Origin: Calliopum simillimum
Taxonomy: Eukaryota > Arthropoda > Insecta > Diptera > Lauxaniidae
NCBI GenBank assembly: GCA_951812925.1
Contig: OX638371.1
Coordinates: 116,025,124 to 116,089,123, forward strand
Direction: 5' to 3'
DNA length: 64,000 bases
The notes beneath the pieces were generated by a model. It made no database searches and was not told the origin of the DNA. It saw nothing but the letters and a program-made list of their open reading frames with translations. The position numbers and the translations under genes are program-made. Below, in pieces: positions 32,306 to 43,502 of this stretch; position 1 is the first letter of the stretch, and each line of letters begins with the position of its first letter.

Positions 32306-32782
32306 CAGGGTTCCCAGATAAAAATTTTTATCTTCCCCCAAAAAAAAGGGTTTGTTCTCCATAATAGACGAAATCTTAAAAATTTTCCCAAAGTTTTATA
32401 CATATAAAAAATTTATTTTGTTGAATATAAACTAAACAAAATTAAAAAAATATTATCCTAAATTCTGTTTTTTCCCCGAAATTATCCAATTTTTAAAAAT
32501 TTTTACCCAAAATAAAAATTTCCCTTAGTAGCAAAGTACATAATTTGTAAATTTGAATGCCGAAATGCCCAGAAGCTTTATGCTGTTGGATGGAATACTT
32601 GTTAATAACCGAAATGATTCAACATTTTCAGAATTTTTTACTATGACTTTTTTCCCCTAATTTTTCCTTGTATAAATTGTTTTCCCCAAGTTTTTTCTCA
32701 TAAATTTTGTTTCCCCAAGGCTTCCCAAAAAAATTGTATATTCCCCAAAATTGCGAAAAAAAACCATAGTATGAGAACACTG
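32306..32782. mobile_element. hAT-like MITE with G-rich subterminal motifs
   Basis: The ends are CAGGGTTCCCAG and, inverted, CAGTGTTCTCATAC. Repeats of TTTTCCCC and CCCCAAG lie near both ends, paralleling the AGGGG motifs of 10,372-11,587. Candidate 8-bp flanks GTTGATGA and GTTAATTG agree at only five positions. It sits about 100 bp upstream of the Alg2 start. Confidence 0.5.
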
Positions 32783-34825
32783 GTTAATTGTCACCAATAT
32801 CAATTGCAATCAATCGATTCTTTGATTCGATATATATCATCAGTATTGCCGAAAAGACACAATAGTATGAAAAGTGTTTCCATTTTTAAAAAATACGTAA
32901 TTCAATCTTTGATTTGATGGGAAAAATTATACAAAAGCTGTCATAACATAATAAGCAAGGTGTCATTTTTTAATTTTTTTCAAGTAGGGCCTATTACTTT
33001 AAAGCTATGCTTGTTTGGAAGAACAATATTTGAATCATAACTGGGCTTTTTTATTCAATCAGGGATAGAGAGAAATGTATGGACCTATCTTAAAAAAACT
33101 TACATATATAAAAAATTTTTTGCTATAGTTCAGATATCAGGTATACATAATTCGAATACTGCAAAAATTTAAAAAACTCAATTTCCAAACTGTTTGCCAA
33201 TCTCGCAAGCTAAGTCAATTTTATAGGGTAAACAGATAACAGCGAAAATCCGCATTGGCAGTCTCAATCCGAATTTTGTTGGGTATAATACCCAACACAA
33301 TCCGAATCCACTCCAACATAAATGCATGAAATCAAAGTGGATTATTACTGATATAAGCTATTTCAAAATGGTAACGCTGCCGAATTGTAATAGAAAAGCA
33401 CATCTGGTTGTCTCACTCTGTTAAATTTATAAATATCACTTCAGTTAGGAAATATATCTGTGGACTTTTGGCAAAACAACCTAACTCGAAATTGGCAACT
33501 TTTCAGGAGAGCTAAAAAACTACATTGATGCTTCTCAATTCTTTTTGTGTAGCAGTTGGAACAAATGGGATACATGAATACTAAACGAATATCTTCCAGT
33601 AACTTTTTTTGCTCTAAGGTAAATAGTTTTTAATAAAATTGAAATAAGATGTTTTTGTCACATAGTTGTTGATCTAAGAAATTCAGTTCTTTCCATAAGA
33701 AAAGTAGCTTATTTCAAAGAAGTGCTTTTGTGAAACTTTTTTTTTGCTATTTAATCTGTATTTATTTCGACTTAAGATGTTTTTTGAAGAGAAACACCCT
33801 TTTCTTGTGTCGACTTAATTTGTTTTGTGGAAAGCATTTGTAAAAGCTCTTGTTATTGCAAATGCTTGAATTTTTTAACCTATTTGAGATAAGTTGTTTT
33901 GTAAAATGCAATTTGGAATAAAACATCGAGATAAGTTGATTTTCGATTCTATATCTCTGCAACTGGAATCATAGAGATATGACTATTACACCAAAAGAAG
34001 CGTATATAAATATTATATATGTGCTTAAAATTTTGGAAAATTGTCTTATTTCGAATTAGGCTGTTTTGTCAAAAGTCCACAGATATGATAGCAAAATTTC
34101 GATTGTATTTAGTTCAAATTGAAATAAATGATAAGGGTAAATATTACTAACATGGCAAGTGGGTTTTCTAGGTTAGAGCCACAGGAAAAGTTATAGCGTC
34201 TATATTAAAAATTTATGTAAAAAACTTTATTTTTAGATGGCATATAGAAAAAGTACTTTTGGTTGGTAAAAAAACATCTTTTTTTAAATGCTAAAACAAA
34301 AGTGGTTGCCTAGTATTCACAATAATATTTACATTTTTTTAAAAAAAAAAACCTTATTTTCCAATACATATTATTCTGTCGTCTTTTAATTCGAGCACCA
34401 GAAGGCGTGGAGATATAGGATTTTTGCCAGCTTACTAGCCCTTAGATCTCGCTGAGAGGTGGCTTGATTAAGAAACAACACATTACGTAAAAAATCTGCC
34501 ATATAATATTTTGCTATTTTTGCACAAAGTTATGCCTAACTTAATTTCCGCTGAATATCGATAAGTGACAACGTATAATTTTATTTTTTTAATTTGTTTC
34601 AATACTTTTTTCCTCATTTTGGTAAATTTTTCATTTAAGTGGTAATATTTCCGTAAGGTCGCCGCAACACTGAATATATATGTCCCTGCTTTTAGGAACT
34701 CTGATTTATGACATCCCTGAACTCAATTATTGAGTAGTCATCTTTCATCTTGGTATTTTTACAAAATTGTAAAGACACGAATTAATATTTAATATTGTTA
34801 AAGTTCTGTGAAATTTTTTGAAAAA
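32783..34825. other. Alg2-Txl intergenic region
   Basis: Two kilobases without a recognisable exon. It should contain the promoters of both divergent genes, but I see no clear TATA or initiator that I would assign. Confidence 0.4.
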
Positions 34826-35954
34826 ATGAGTGTTCGCGTAATTAATGATGATGCACATTTTCAAAGCGAATTGGCGCTAGCAGGAATTCGTTTGGTGGTT
34901 GTGGATTTTACCGCTACATGGTAAGCAAATAAATTAATTTTCGTTTTACATACATACTATATAAAATGATTGCAAATATTTATGTAGGTGTGGACCATGT
35001 CAACGAATTGCACCACATTTTGAGATGCTACCGAATAAATATCCTAAAGCAATTTTCCTTAAGGTTGATGTGGACAAATGTCAAGACACAGCTGCCAGCC
35101 AAGGAGTCTCCGCAATGCCAACATTCATATTTTATAGGAATAGGGTGATAAAAAATTGCTTAATTGACGATTAATTATGATTTCACAACTTTTTTACTTA
35201 TCTAATTTAGACAAAAATAGAAAGAATCCAAGGAGCTGATATTCAGGCACTAGAAGCGAAGATACAGGAGCACATCGGCACTTGTAGTGGTGAAGAGGCT
35301 GGTGAAGATTATGGTCAAGGCTTGGTTGGATTGAATACATATTTTCTTCAAAAATGCAAAATTTTTTATTTCCGTTCAAATGGTTTCGTTTCAGATGGAA
35401 CTCAATACTTTTGTCTCAAAGCAAGAGTGCGAATGTCTTAATGAATCCGATGATCATTGCATGGTCCATTGTTTAACTGCCAATGGTGGCTTCTTGCAAT
35501 CTGATTGTGATGAGCAGTTAATTTTGTCTATTACATTTAACCAAGTAGTAAAGATTCACTCGCTTAAATTTAAGGCACCACCTCAATTGGGACCCAAGGA
35601 AATAAAACTGTTTATTAATCAACCAAGAACAATTGATTTCGATATGGCAGAGTCTATGACAAGCGTACAGGATTTATGGTAGCTATACAAATAAGAAAAC
35701 ACTTGACTCATTTGCTTATAAAAATTCTGTTCATTTTCAGCTTGGACCCAAAGGAGTTGGAAAATGGCCAGCCTGTTAATTTGCGTTATGTTAAATTTCA
35801 AAATGTACAAAACATTCAAATTTATGTGAGAAACAATCAAACCGGTGGCGATGTTACACAAATCGATTACATAGGCTTCATTGGATCACCCTTGATGACT
35901 ACAAAAATGAACGATTTCAAACGTATAACTGGCAAAAAAGGCGAAAGTCATTAA
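34826..35954 (+). CDS. Txl: Thioredoxin-like protein 1 (TXNL1), thioredoxin plus PITH domain
   Basis: Five exons: 34,826-34,920, 34,988-35,144, 35,211-35,324, 35,395-35,678 and 35,741-35,954, giving 287 aa. All four introns are about 60-70 bp with GT/AG borders and phases that join cleanly. The N-terminal thioredoxin fold has the active-site CGPC at residues 33-36, the Trp before it being split by intron 1. The C-terminal PITH domain (about 125-280) includes ECECLNESDDH, LKFKAPPQLGPKEIKLFIN and TQIDYIGFIG. In the family this protein docks on the 26S proteasome 19S particle as a redox partner. The frame is intact and the length is what is expected. The gene lies between Alg2 and a minus-strand orphan exon. 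Confidence 0.95.
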
Positions 35955-36471
35955 ATTGAATTCTAAAATTCTGTCCCAACAAGATAAACTGTGTCGACTG
36001 TTCTAATCAAGAAGGAGGTGCAGTGCGGTTCGGTATTTTATGTTTTTGTGTTTTCTATCAATTGTTCCATTCTGTTTATGATTTACTAGAATTGTGCCGC
36101 GCTGCTAAACAAATACAAAAAAAACATGTTCACAAGACAAACAATATGAGAAAATATCTTTTTATATATTCAGCCTAAACCAATCGATAAAAATACAAAA
36201 ACAAAAAAAAATTAAAATAAAATTATGAAATGCAATATGTCGAAAAGTAGGACCGAATGGAACCAAATTAGGTAATAACATTACAAGCCATTCCATAAGA
36301 AATGGAAATGAAAACCGTTCAGACTGTTTTACCACAACTAAGGGCCAATGTTCAGTTAAAATTTAACTTCCAGATAAATAAAAATTTTGTATAAAATTTA
36401 ATGTCAAAGTTCCAGTTAAAGTTCTAGTTTTTTTTTTTTTAGTTTCCCTTAGTTGCTGTAGAGGGCGCCAT
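35955..36471. other. Txl 3' flank
   Basis: A+T-rich with AAAATAAAATT near 36,230, likely the Txl 3' UTR and polyadenylation region. Two short frames on either strand are not supported. Confidence 0.4.
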
Positions 36472-36700
36472 TCAAAAGTTACTTTTTAAACGGTAGGACA
36501 TGTTGTAGACCTCCTCCTCCGAACGTTGGCTCCCTCCACTGCTATTGTGTATTTCTTGATGACGCTGCAACAAACTCAAGCATTGATGCAGACACTGCGT
36601 GCTTGCTGTTGATATTGCTTTGAGCAATAAGAGATCAGGATCTGTTGGCGAAAAAGTGGAGCATTCAATGTTTTCAACAGCGCGTGCCAGTGAGGCATTA
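36472..36700 (-). CDS. Terminal coding exon of an unrecognised gene, or a copied exon
   Basis: On the minus strand a pyrimidine tract and acceptor (TTTCTTTCTAG) at about 36,701 are followed by 76 codons closing at TGA 36,474-36,472. The peptide looks like real fly protein: leucine-rich helical text (SPTDPDLLLLKAI, CLHQCLSLLQRH) and a polar tail ending SYRLKSNF. The exon is preceded by a split codon, so it needs an upstream exon on the right, yet I find none before Fanzor copy 2 and Ppat-Dpck. I do not recognise the family. It could be the last exon of a gene with a long intron containing the Fanzor element, or a duplicated fragment like those of Usp5 and Ppat-Dpck. Confidence 0.5.
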
Positions 36701-36779
36701 CTAGAAAGAAAAAAGAAATGTTACATGCTTTTAAAAAAAACTCACAGAAACAAGCGGGAAGAAGAGCTTTAAAAGTGGC

Positions 36780-37110
36780 TCCACAAAATAAGGCCATAGG
36801 AAATAAAGCCAGAAAATTTTTTGGAAATAACGCCAGAAAAATTTGCATACAAAATTCTGGCGTTTTTCCATTTTGTTTTGGAAATAAGGTCAAAAACTTT
36901 TCTGGCGTTATTTCCTAGTTCATTTTTGGGTTTATTTCTAAAACAAAATGGAAATAACTTTTCTGGCGTTATTTATTTACAAAAATTTTCTGCAATTATT
37001 TCCTATGGCGTTATTTCTATGGCATCATAGTCAAAAATTTTGGCGTTGTTTCCTTATTAGTTTTTGGCTTTATTTTCAAAAATTAATGCCAGCAAATTTC
37101 TGGCGTTATT
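36780..37110. repeat. Imperfect palindromic repeat block with GGAAATAACGCC motif
   Basis: Forward copies (GGAAATAACGCCAGAAAA near 36,820) and reversed copies (TTTTCTGGCGTTATTTCC near 36,897, 36,958, 37,008, 37,098) alternate over about 330 bp. The core is that of the minisatellite at 29,954. No protein is encoded. Confidence 0.7.
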
Positions 37111-37386
37111 TCCGGGAGCCTTTAAAAGTTGTTCAATTTTGCTTACAAAGATGTGGTAAGTATTATTGTAATATCGTTCAATAAAATAACAAACATTTTT
37201 CAAAAATTTATATTGAATCAACTTTGTAAACCAAATAGTAACTCTACAATTTTATACTTGAGAATTTGAATTTAAGTTTTCCTTGATGTATCCTTTTAAA
37301 TATTTTTGATGTAGAAAAATATTTTTCATTCGTTTTAATAAATCAATCAAAATAATTTTCATTTCATTGTCACACTTGGCACTGTG
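37111..37386. other. 5' flank of Fanzor copy 2
   Basis: No LTR, TATA box or inverted copy of the element's right terminus is seen. The left boundary of the element is therefore undefined. Confidence 0.4.
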
Positions 37387-39193
37387 ATGCCGAAACGAAA
37401 GGAACCCTGCAACAATAACAACAAAGAGCAAGTGCAAAATTTTGTCATCAAGAAGGCACTCTATTCAACATGTAAAAATGTGGACGTATTCAATAAGATT
37501 CAACGCGATGTTGCCGAAATGTCAGCGCTCTTTGTCGAAGTTTCAAGGTGAAATTGATTTTATTTTTGTGTTGTCGAAATGTTGTCGCAATGGCATTTAT
37601 TGATTTTACTGTACATACATTTGTAGGTACATTCATTTTACTTTGATGAAAAAATGGACTGTTGGTGACTTTTCTGAAATCAAATTTGCCGATTACTACT
37701 ATCATCTCATGCAAAAAAAGAAGCCCAAATACGTTGTAGACGCTACATATGCATCATTGAGGCAACATTTGCCACTCTACGACAGCTCATATAGATCGAA
37801 TCTCTTCATAGATTCCGCTAACCAGTACAGTACACTATTTCACAACAACATATGGATGCACGCGTATTCAAGGCTGCGTAGATTTTTCAGCAAATTCACA
37901 CAAGACCACTCAAAAATATACAATACTCTTCGTTATTTATTCAGCGAGGACAACGAGTTGGACCAAAAGTCACGAGATCCCGATTTGGATTTGCTGCTTC
38001 ACATGACCGAGGAATTGCAATGGCGTGGCGAAAAATTTGCAAAGTTGCAAAATAAAAAAAATTACTGGGCTTCGATAAAAATATTTTTCAATCTCCAACG
38101 CTTCAACGAGCGCAACAATTACAAAAACTTTTCAATGATACCCATTTTCAAACACGGCGCACACCATATTCGCTATGATTCTTTTGCTTATTTCAATTTA
38201 CTTTGTTCTTTAAAATTATTCAAGGGCGCATGGAAGGATTTCAACCGTGAGGAATATTGGTGTAAATACTTTAAACTACCGAAAAGCCAATTTGCTTTTT
38301 CACTGCAGACCGATGGTGTATCAGTTTCATTCCTGATGCAAAAGCCCAATTCTAAAACAATGGTAAAGACAAAGTGTGTGTTAAAGAAAAAGAAGGAAAA
38401 AAACAAAATGACAAGTTGCAAACAAACGGATTATTTTTCAGCGACAAAATTGGAGAAAATTAGATGCACCAAATATATAAACAAAATTGGTCTAGATCCG
38501 GGGCTTCGGTTGCTCTACGGTGGTGTGCGTAATGGGAAACCGATAAAATTGAAAAGTTCGACATATCATCACATGAGCGGGTTTTATTCACGTAAATACA
38601 AACTTTCAAAAATTACTTCAAAATGTCCGCCAAATACAAAATTTTCTTCCAATTCAATCAACGATCTTGACGAATATATTCGGTACGAGTTGGAAATTTT
38701 TCAAGAGAAACAAAAAATTTTTAGTCAACGAAAAGTCACGCGATTAAAATTACAAAAGTTCATACAAGTTGAAAAAACCTGTCAGCGGTTAACAAATGAA
38801 CTTGCGGGAGATGTAGCAGAACAAACTTTAATTTGCATTGGGTCTACGGAAATATCATCAAATTCACCAATTCGCGGTTACATACGAACACCACATCGTA
38901 AATTCATACAAGCACTAAAAGAGCGAAGAAATGTCGATATCATATTCATCAATGAATTCAGGACAACAAAGTTGTGCGCAAATTGCAAATCACCCGAAAA
39001 TAAAACATCTCAGTCCCCACACAGGTATCAATTTTGTCCAAATTGCAATACTTGTTGGAACCGAGATGTTAATGCCGGTGTAAATATATTGTACCTGGGC
39101 GACTGCATAATTAGTGGGACACAAAAACACGAAAATTTCCAAAAATACAAAAGTAACACTATTGCTCCTACCGAGGAAAATGTGTCTACTTGA
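37387..39193 (+). CDS. Fanzor RNA-guided nuclease (TnpB-like), copy 2
   Basis: Two exons, 37,387-37,547 and 37,627-39,193, giving 575 aa. The intron (79 bp, GT/AG) is at the same codon as in copy 1. Shared blocks include FVIKKAL-x-STCKN in exon 1, IKFADYYYHLM, FIDSANQYS, HNNIWMHAYSRLRRFF and FSMIPIFKHGAHHIRYD. RuvC residues are Asp344 (IGLDPGLR), Glu497 (INEFRTTKLCANC) and Asp534 (NRDVNAG), with the CANC/CPNC zinc motif. A lysine-rich insert (LKKKKEKNK) precedes RuvC-I where copy 1 has a different basic stretch. The frame is fully open although the protein differs from copy 1 at roughly 30% of positions, which argues for selection on the protein. No LTR lies upstream. Confidence 0.9.
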
Positions 39194-39282
39194 CCGTTTC
39201 TCTTTTTGATCAAAAGGAAAAATGGTTTAACTCTGCTCGGATTCAGATAACACAACTGTGTATGACGGGTCTGAAAGGGTTA
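39017..39282 (+). ncRNA. Candidate Fanzor guide-RNA scaffold and element right end, copy 2
   Basis: Shares with copy 1 the 44-bp identity (39,017-39,060) and, after the stop, CTACTTGACCG, AAAAATGGTTTAACTCTG, GATTCAGATAACACAA, GTGTA and GGGTCTGAAAGGGTTA. The spacers differ, which is the pattern expected if structure or binding sites and not protein are conserved. If the Fanzor rule holds, the guide would start right after 39,282 (TGAAATGC follows). Confidence 0.45.
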
Positions 39283-39426
39283 TGAAATGCAATACATAAT
39301 TATTAATATAAAGAAATTTACTTTAAAACACTTTGCTTACCGTATATTTTCTTAAGCACAATTTAAATTTTCGTTATAGCATGGTCTCAAATAAGGCAAC
39401 TAAAAAACATAAAACTTCCACGAATT

Positions 39427-41272
39427 TTAAAGCATGCTGCGATCACTTTTTTGTGTAAGCTCCTTCATAAGCATGTCCCATGCTTTATTGCCTTGTTGTT
39501 GTGTGAACTCTGGCTCCCACTGTGAGCTGAAAACAATATTTGATTTGGCAACAATTTCGCAATTTTCCAATTGACTTGCGAGCCTTTTCCGCGCCTCTTC
39601 CTTGCTTAACTGATTGCGTGCCATTGTTCGTTCAATGGCCACCTCTGGTGGTACAATCATGGACCAAACTTCATGACATTCATTCTCCCAATCAGCTTTA
39701 AGCAGAATAGCAGCCTCCAGCACTAATACTTTGGCTTTTACTTCTGTAATGCGGCGCTTAACTTCCAACATTAGTTCGGGCCACACAATGTTGTTGAGTG
39801 CTTCTAGTTGTTTTGAATCTCCAAATACAATAGATCCCAGCCGCTTACGATCTATTTTTCCATTAGGTTTTTCTAAAATTTTTTGACCAAAATGCTGTAC
39901 AATTTTTTCATAGCAAGCTTGTCCTGGCTCGTAGACTTCATGAGCTATTTTATCACAGTCAAAGATATGTGCGCCTTTTGCCTGCAAATATTGTGCCATT
40001 TTACTTTTACCGGATGCAATACCGCCAGTTAAACCAATAATATAAGGTGTTGCTGGGAGGTGAGGTCTAGCCTAAAATAAGAAATAAAAACGGATTAAAT
40101 CAGTATACATATAAGGAGTTGTCGTGAATAAATATTTCCGTGAAATTTTACTCCCTTATACTTCTAGAAGAGTGTGACAAAGTTCAAAATATAGCTATTC
40201 TTATCTTCGTTATTAAAATACATACTCATAAATCAGGACAAATTCAAGTGGGTTAATAGTTTATATCCGCAAAAAAAAAAAAAAAAAAAAAAGTAATCAT
40301 TTACATTTTGAATACTTTCTTACCTCTGGTAATCGCAAACGCGTTCCAAGTAAATCTATACGCGTATTGCTGGAACTAATTTTTAGTTCTTTTGGACCAT
40401 TAACAACGCTGCTTTCTACCACTTCGATACAAAATATTTCTAAAGGACGTAAATTATTTTTGGCGCGTATTTCATTAACTTTATGACCACCACGCAGCGT
40501 TTCCGCACTAACGATTATCATGTCGATATTAGGATCACTTTTAGTTGGACCAAAAGGGTCATCGATTGCCATCACATCATATTGCAGTGTGGCATCGATT
40601 TCATTAAGGAACTGCTTAATTTCGCTTATGCGTTGATCCACCGGTAGTATCAGTTCAGAAAGTATTTTGCCTAACAAATGAAAATTATGTATTATGCTTG
40701 TATACGCTTCATATTATTATAGTCTTACCCTTGGTCATGTTAGCTGCTGTTACACCAACTACCAATCGCTTGCAAGCACGTAAAACTGCTTGCGTAAGAA
40801 AAATCTTATGTCCCAAATGAATTCGATCAAAGGTGCCACCGAGTACTACATTGTTGTAAGATTTAGTCTCCTGTTCAGAGCTTTGGAAATTGCTAATGTC
40901 TGATCCAAAATCATTTAGATATATTGGTGCACTCGTAATGTTAAGCTGTGAACGCAAACTTTCACATACTTCAGGAAAGTTGCTATCAGAGAAAAGCATA
41001 TCTATGTGTTTTATTTGTGAGTTTGGCAACACCAATGCGCTATTACCCTGCTTTAAATTTCCAATAAGCACTCGCAGATCAACACTTGGACTATGGCCGG
41101 CACTGTCCACGTAAAGTTTCGAAATCATTTTTCCCCAACTGGGCACTGGTTGTATTTTCGCTTCAGGAATGTTAAGATGAATATATACGTTCTTGACATA
41201 CTTTTCGATAGCTTGTAAGGATTTTCCAATCTGTTTGATATTTGAAACTACAAGGAGACCCGTTGAAGTCAT
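39427..41272 (-). CDS. Ppat-Dpck: Bifunctional phosphopantetheine adenylyltransferase / dephospho-CoA kinase
   Basis: Three exons on the minus strand: 41,272-40,729, 40,670-40,324 and 40,071-39,427, giving 511 aa. The enzyme carries out the last two steps of CoA synthesis: adenylation of 4'-phosphopantetheine and phosphorylation of dephospho-CoA. The adenylyltransferase domain has the nucleotide-binding GGTFDRIHLGH at residues 145-155. The dephospho-CoA kinase domain starts in exon 3 with P-loop GGIASGKS at 313-320, followed by FDCDKIAHEVY and the lid segment ERTMARNQLSKEEARKRL. Introns have GT/AG borders and compatible phases. The start ATG at 41,272 matches the fly family N terminus. Exon 1 positions 41,070-41,233 are duplicated in inverted orientation at 43,339-43,502. 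Confidence 0.95.
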
Positions 41273-41635
41273 GCTTTTTCCTTTATTTTTAAGTATTTCG
41301 GTTTCGTTGGACTTTGCTTTACTCCAATTCTAAATCATTGATAAGGCAATTGAGAGAACAGCTGATTGTATTGTGTTTATTTTGTGTTCTGTCATTCTGA
41401 GTATTAAGGTGACCATATTCTTGCGAGACAAACATGACAAAAAAATTAAAATAAATAAAATCAAAAAAAAAAAAAAATGGGGGTTTTTGAAACATCCTGT
41501 TTTTCATATTTTGTACTGAGGTTTTAGATTCGCTATAACTTCTTCAATTTCAATAATTTGAGGAAACTTTCTAGAGATGAATTTTATGATTTTTTATGGG
41601 CCCTTAGCACCTTTGGGTGGTAGAAACTGAGATAA

Positions 41636-41744
41636 TGGGGGTTATCGTGAATCAAGATTCCCGGGGAATTTTCTGGGGCTGCCGTACATTCTCTATTGCA
41701 GTTTAAGAAAATTTGCCGGGAATCTTGATTCACGATAGCCCCCA
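41636..41744. mobile_element. 109-bp palindromic MITE (complete copy)
   Basis: Ends TGGGGGTTATCGTGAATC and GATTCACGATAGCCCCCA are inverted, and the repeat continues through AAGATTCCCGG. The central part reads CTGCCGTACATTCTCTATTG. Partial copies are at 5,576, 9,600-9,653, 30,829-30,890 and 40,114-40,150, the last inside Ppat-Dpck intron 2. Confidence 0.8.
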
Positions 41745-42001
41745 ATGAGTGAACTAGTCGAAAAAAACATTCGAGATACATGAATTACTTCTATCAATAA
41801 AATATAGCCCAAATCAATACATTTATAACGATATACCATTCTGGATGATAGGACCTCAAATGGCAAAGCCACAGGAAATAACCATTTAGCTACTTATTAG
41901 GAGGTCGAACAAAATTTTTTTTTTCCTTAAAAATCAAAGCTTTCAAAATGGGGGGCTTACAGTGAACTTTTTTTTGTGATACTATGTAGTGTTTACATGT
42001 G

Positions 42002-42566
42002 AGGAGTGATTTTTCAAAGGGCGTAAAACCATGTTAAACAAATTTTCAGTAATGAGAAAAAACTTTTAGGGGCTGTTTGCAATAGCTAATTTTTTTATTT
42101 TTTTTAATGTCTCCAGTGTTATAGTGAGTTGCTCAAAGATTCTAATCCACTTAACATATCTGTAGTAATTGCAAAATGTAAAAAACATTTGGAAATAAGC
42201 CCTTTTGTTTGGAAATTTTTATAAATCACGCTTATTTCACCATTTGGAAATTTAAACTGCTGTCTGTAGGCATAGTATGTAAGCACCTATATAGCCTGGA
42301 GCAAATAAAAAATATTAAAGGTTTCTTCAGTGACTATTCAAAATACGTGTTTTTGTATCAAACTCTAAAAATTTCTTTGAAATTATATGGAATTAAGCCC
42401 TTTTGTTCCGAAATGTGATTTTTGATTACGATTTTATCTTGGAAAAATGAATTTTTTGTGATGAATTTTGAACTAAAGGATGCATTTTAGCATGGTAATG
42501 GCGTTGGCATTCTTAGGTTTGTTCGAGGTCGGAAGTGGTTTTACGGTCTTTTGAAAAATCACTCCT
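42002..42566. mobile_element. MITE with GAGGAGTG-type ends (complete copy)
   Basis: AGGAGTGATTTTTCAAAGGG at the left is mirrored by CTTTTGAAAAATCACTCCT at the right, about 28 bp of inverted repeat. Flanks suggest a 4-bp duplication ATGT if the first base of each end is included. A truncated parallel copy is at 16,670-17,131. No coding potential. Confidence 0.75.
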
Positions 42567-42649
42567 TATGTGTCTTATTTTTTTAGCAATACTATTTATG
42601 GCATGACCTTAAGGAAAATTTGCTTTCTGACATTGATGGGTATGTACGC

Positions 42650-43190
42650 ATTCTCCTGAAACTCCTGGGAGGAGCATAGGGCCAAAATAAAACATTTTCA
42701 TTAGTCACGATCCTTTGCGATGAGTTTTATCTCTTGCCACGACTTTCCCGATACTTGATATCTTTCTCCAACGACCAAGTGGTTCTTGGTCTGCCACGTC
42801 CTCTACCGCCTATTCCACACAAGGGCCTGGCGGCAGACTTCGCTGTGCGGTTTCCGGAGTATATGACCTATCCATCCCCCCTTGGGTAGCTTGATCTGAT
42901 TGCATTTTAGGTGTAGTTTGGCGTTTGAGATGAATGTTGACGGAAACTTGCAGCTTGCTAATTAACTGTTTTTCAACAACCTACGTTTCGCGACCATAAA
43001 ACAAAACCGATTTCACATTTGAATCAAAAATGCGCCCTTTCGTTTTGTTTTTTTTCTGTTGATGTCCTCTTTTGCTCCACCAGCCATGGAGATAACGCTG
43101 ACTAAATACTAAACCTGCGACGTTTTTGCTGTCATCGCTGCCAGCTCTAAAAGTTATGTCATTTCTGGATGGATTCAGCTTCATGTTTTT
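42650..43190 (-). pseudogene. RTE/BovB-like non-LTR retrotransposon remnant (3' end of ORF)
   Basis: Minus-strand fragments read NVKSVLFYGRET and, further on, GGMDRSYTPETAQRSLPPGP and DVADQEPLGRW. These correspond to the conserved C-terminal part of RTE-type ORF2 proteins (SVLLYGCETW, then GWIGH-x-LRK). Stops and frameshifts separate the pieces. Only the C-terminal portion remains. Confidence 0.65.
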
Positions 43191-43338
43191 AGACTTGGTT
43201 GTATTGGTTAAGGCCGGCCTTTTGCGGCATTATTACGATTTAGCTATGGTGTTTGTGTCATTCGGGTTTTCGAAGTTTTTATGTAGAAAACACAAAATAC
43301 ACGATCATTTATTCTGTATATATATATGAGTACCTTTT

Positions 43339-43502
43339 CAGATTGGAAAATCCTTACAAGCTATCGAAAAGTATGTCAAGAACGTATATATTCATCTTAA
43401 CATTCCTGAAGCGAAAATACAACCAGTGCCCAGTTGGGGAAAAATGATTTCGAAACTTTACGTGGACAGTGCCGGCCATAGTCCAAGTGTTGATCTGCGA
43501 GT
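43339..43502 (+). pseudogene. Inverted 164-bp duplicate of Ppat-Dpck exon 1
   Basis: All 164 bases match the minus strand of 41,233-41,070 when compared by eye. It starts just after a T-rich TTTT and ends in the middle of a codon run, so only about 54 codons of the adenylyltransferase N-terminal region are copied. The frame continues 3' for a few unrelated codons. It lies next to the RTE-like remnant and about 2.1 kb from the source. Perfect identity implies a very recent event, gene conversion, or an assembly artefact. Confidence 0.9.
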
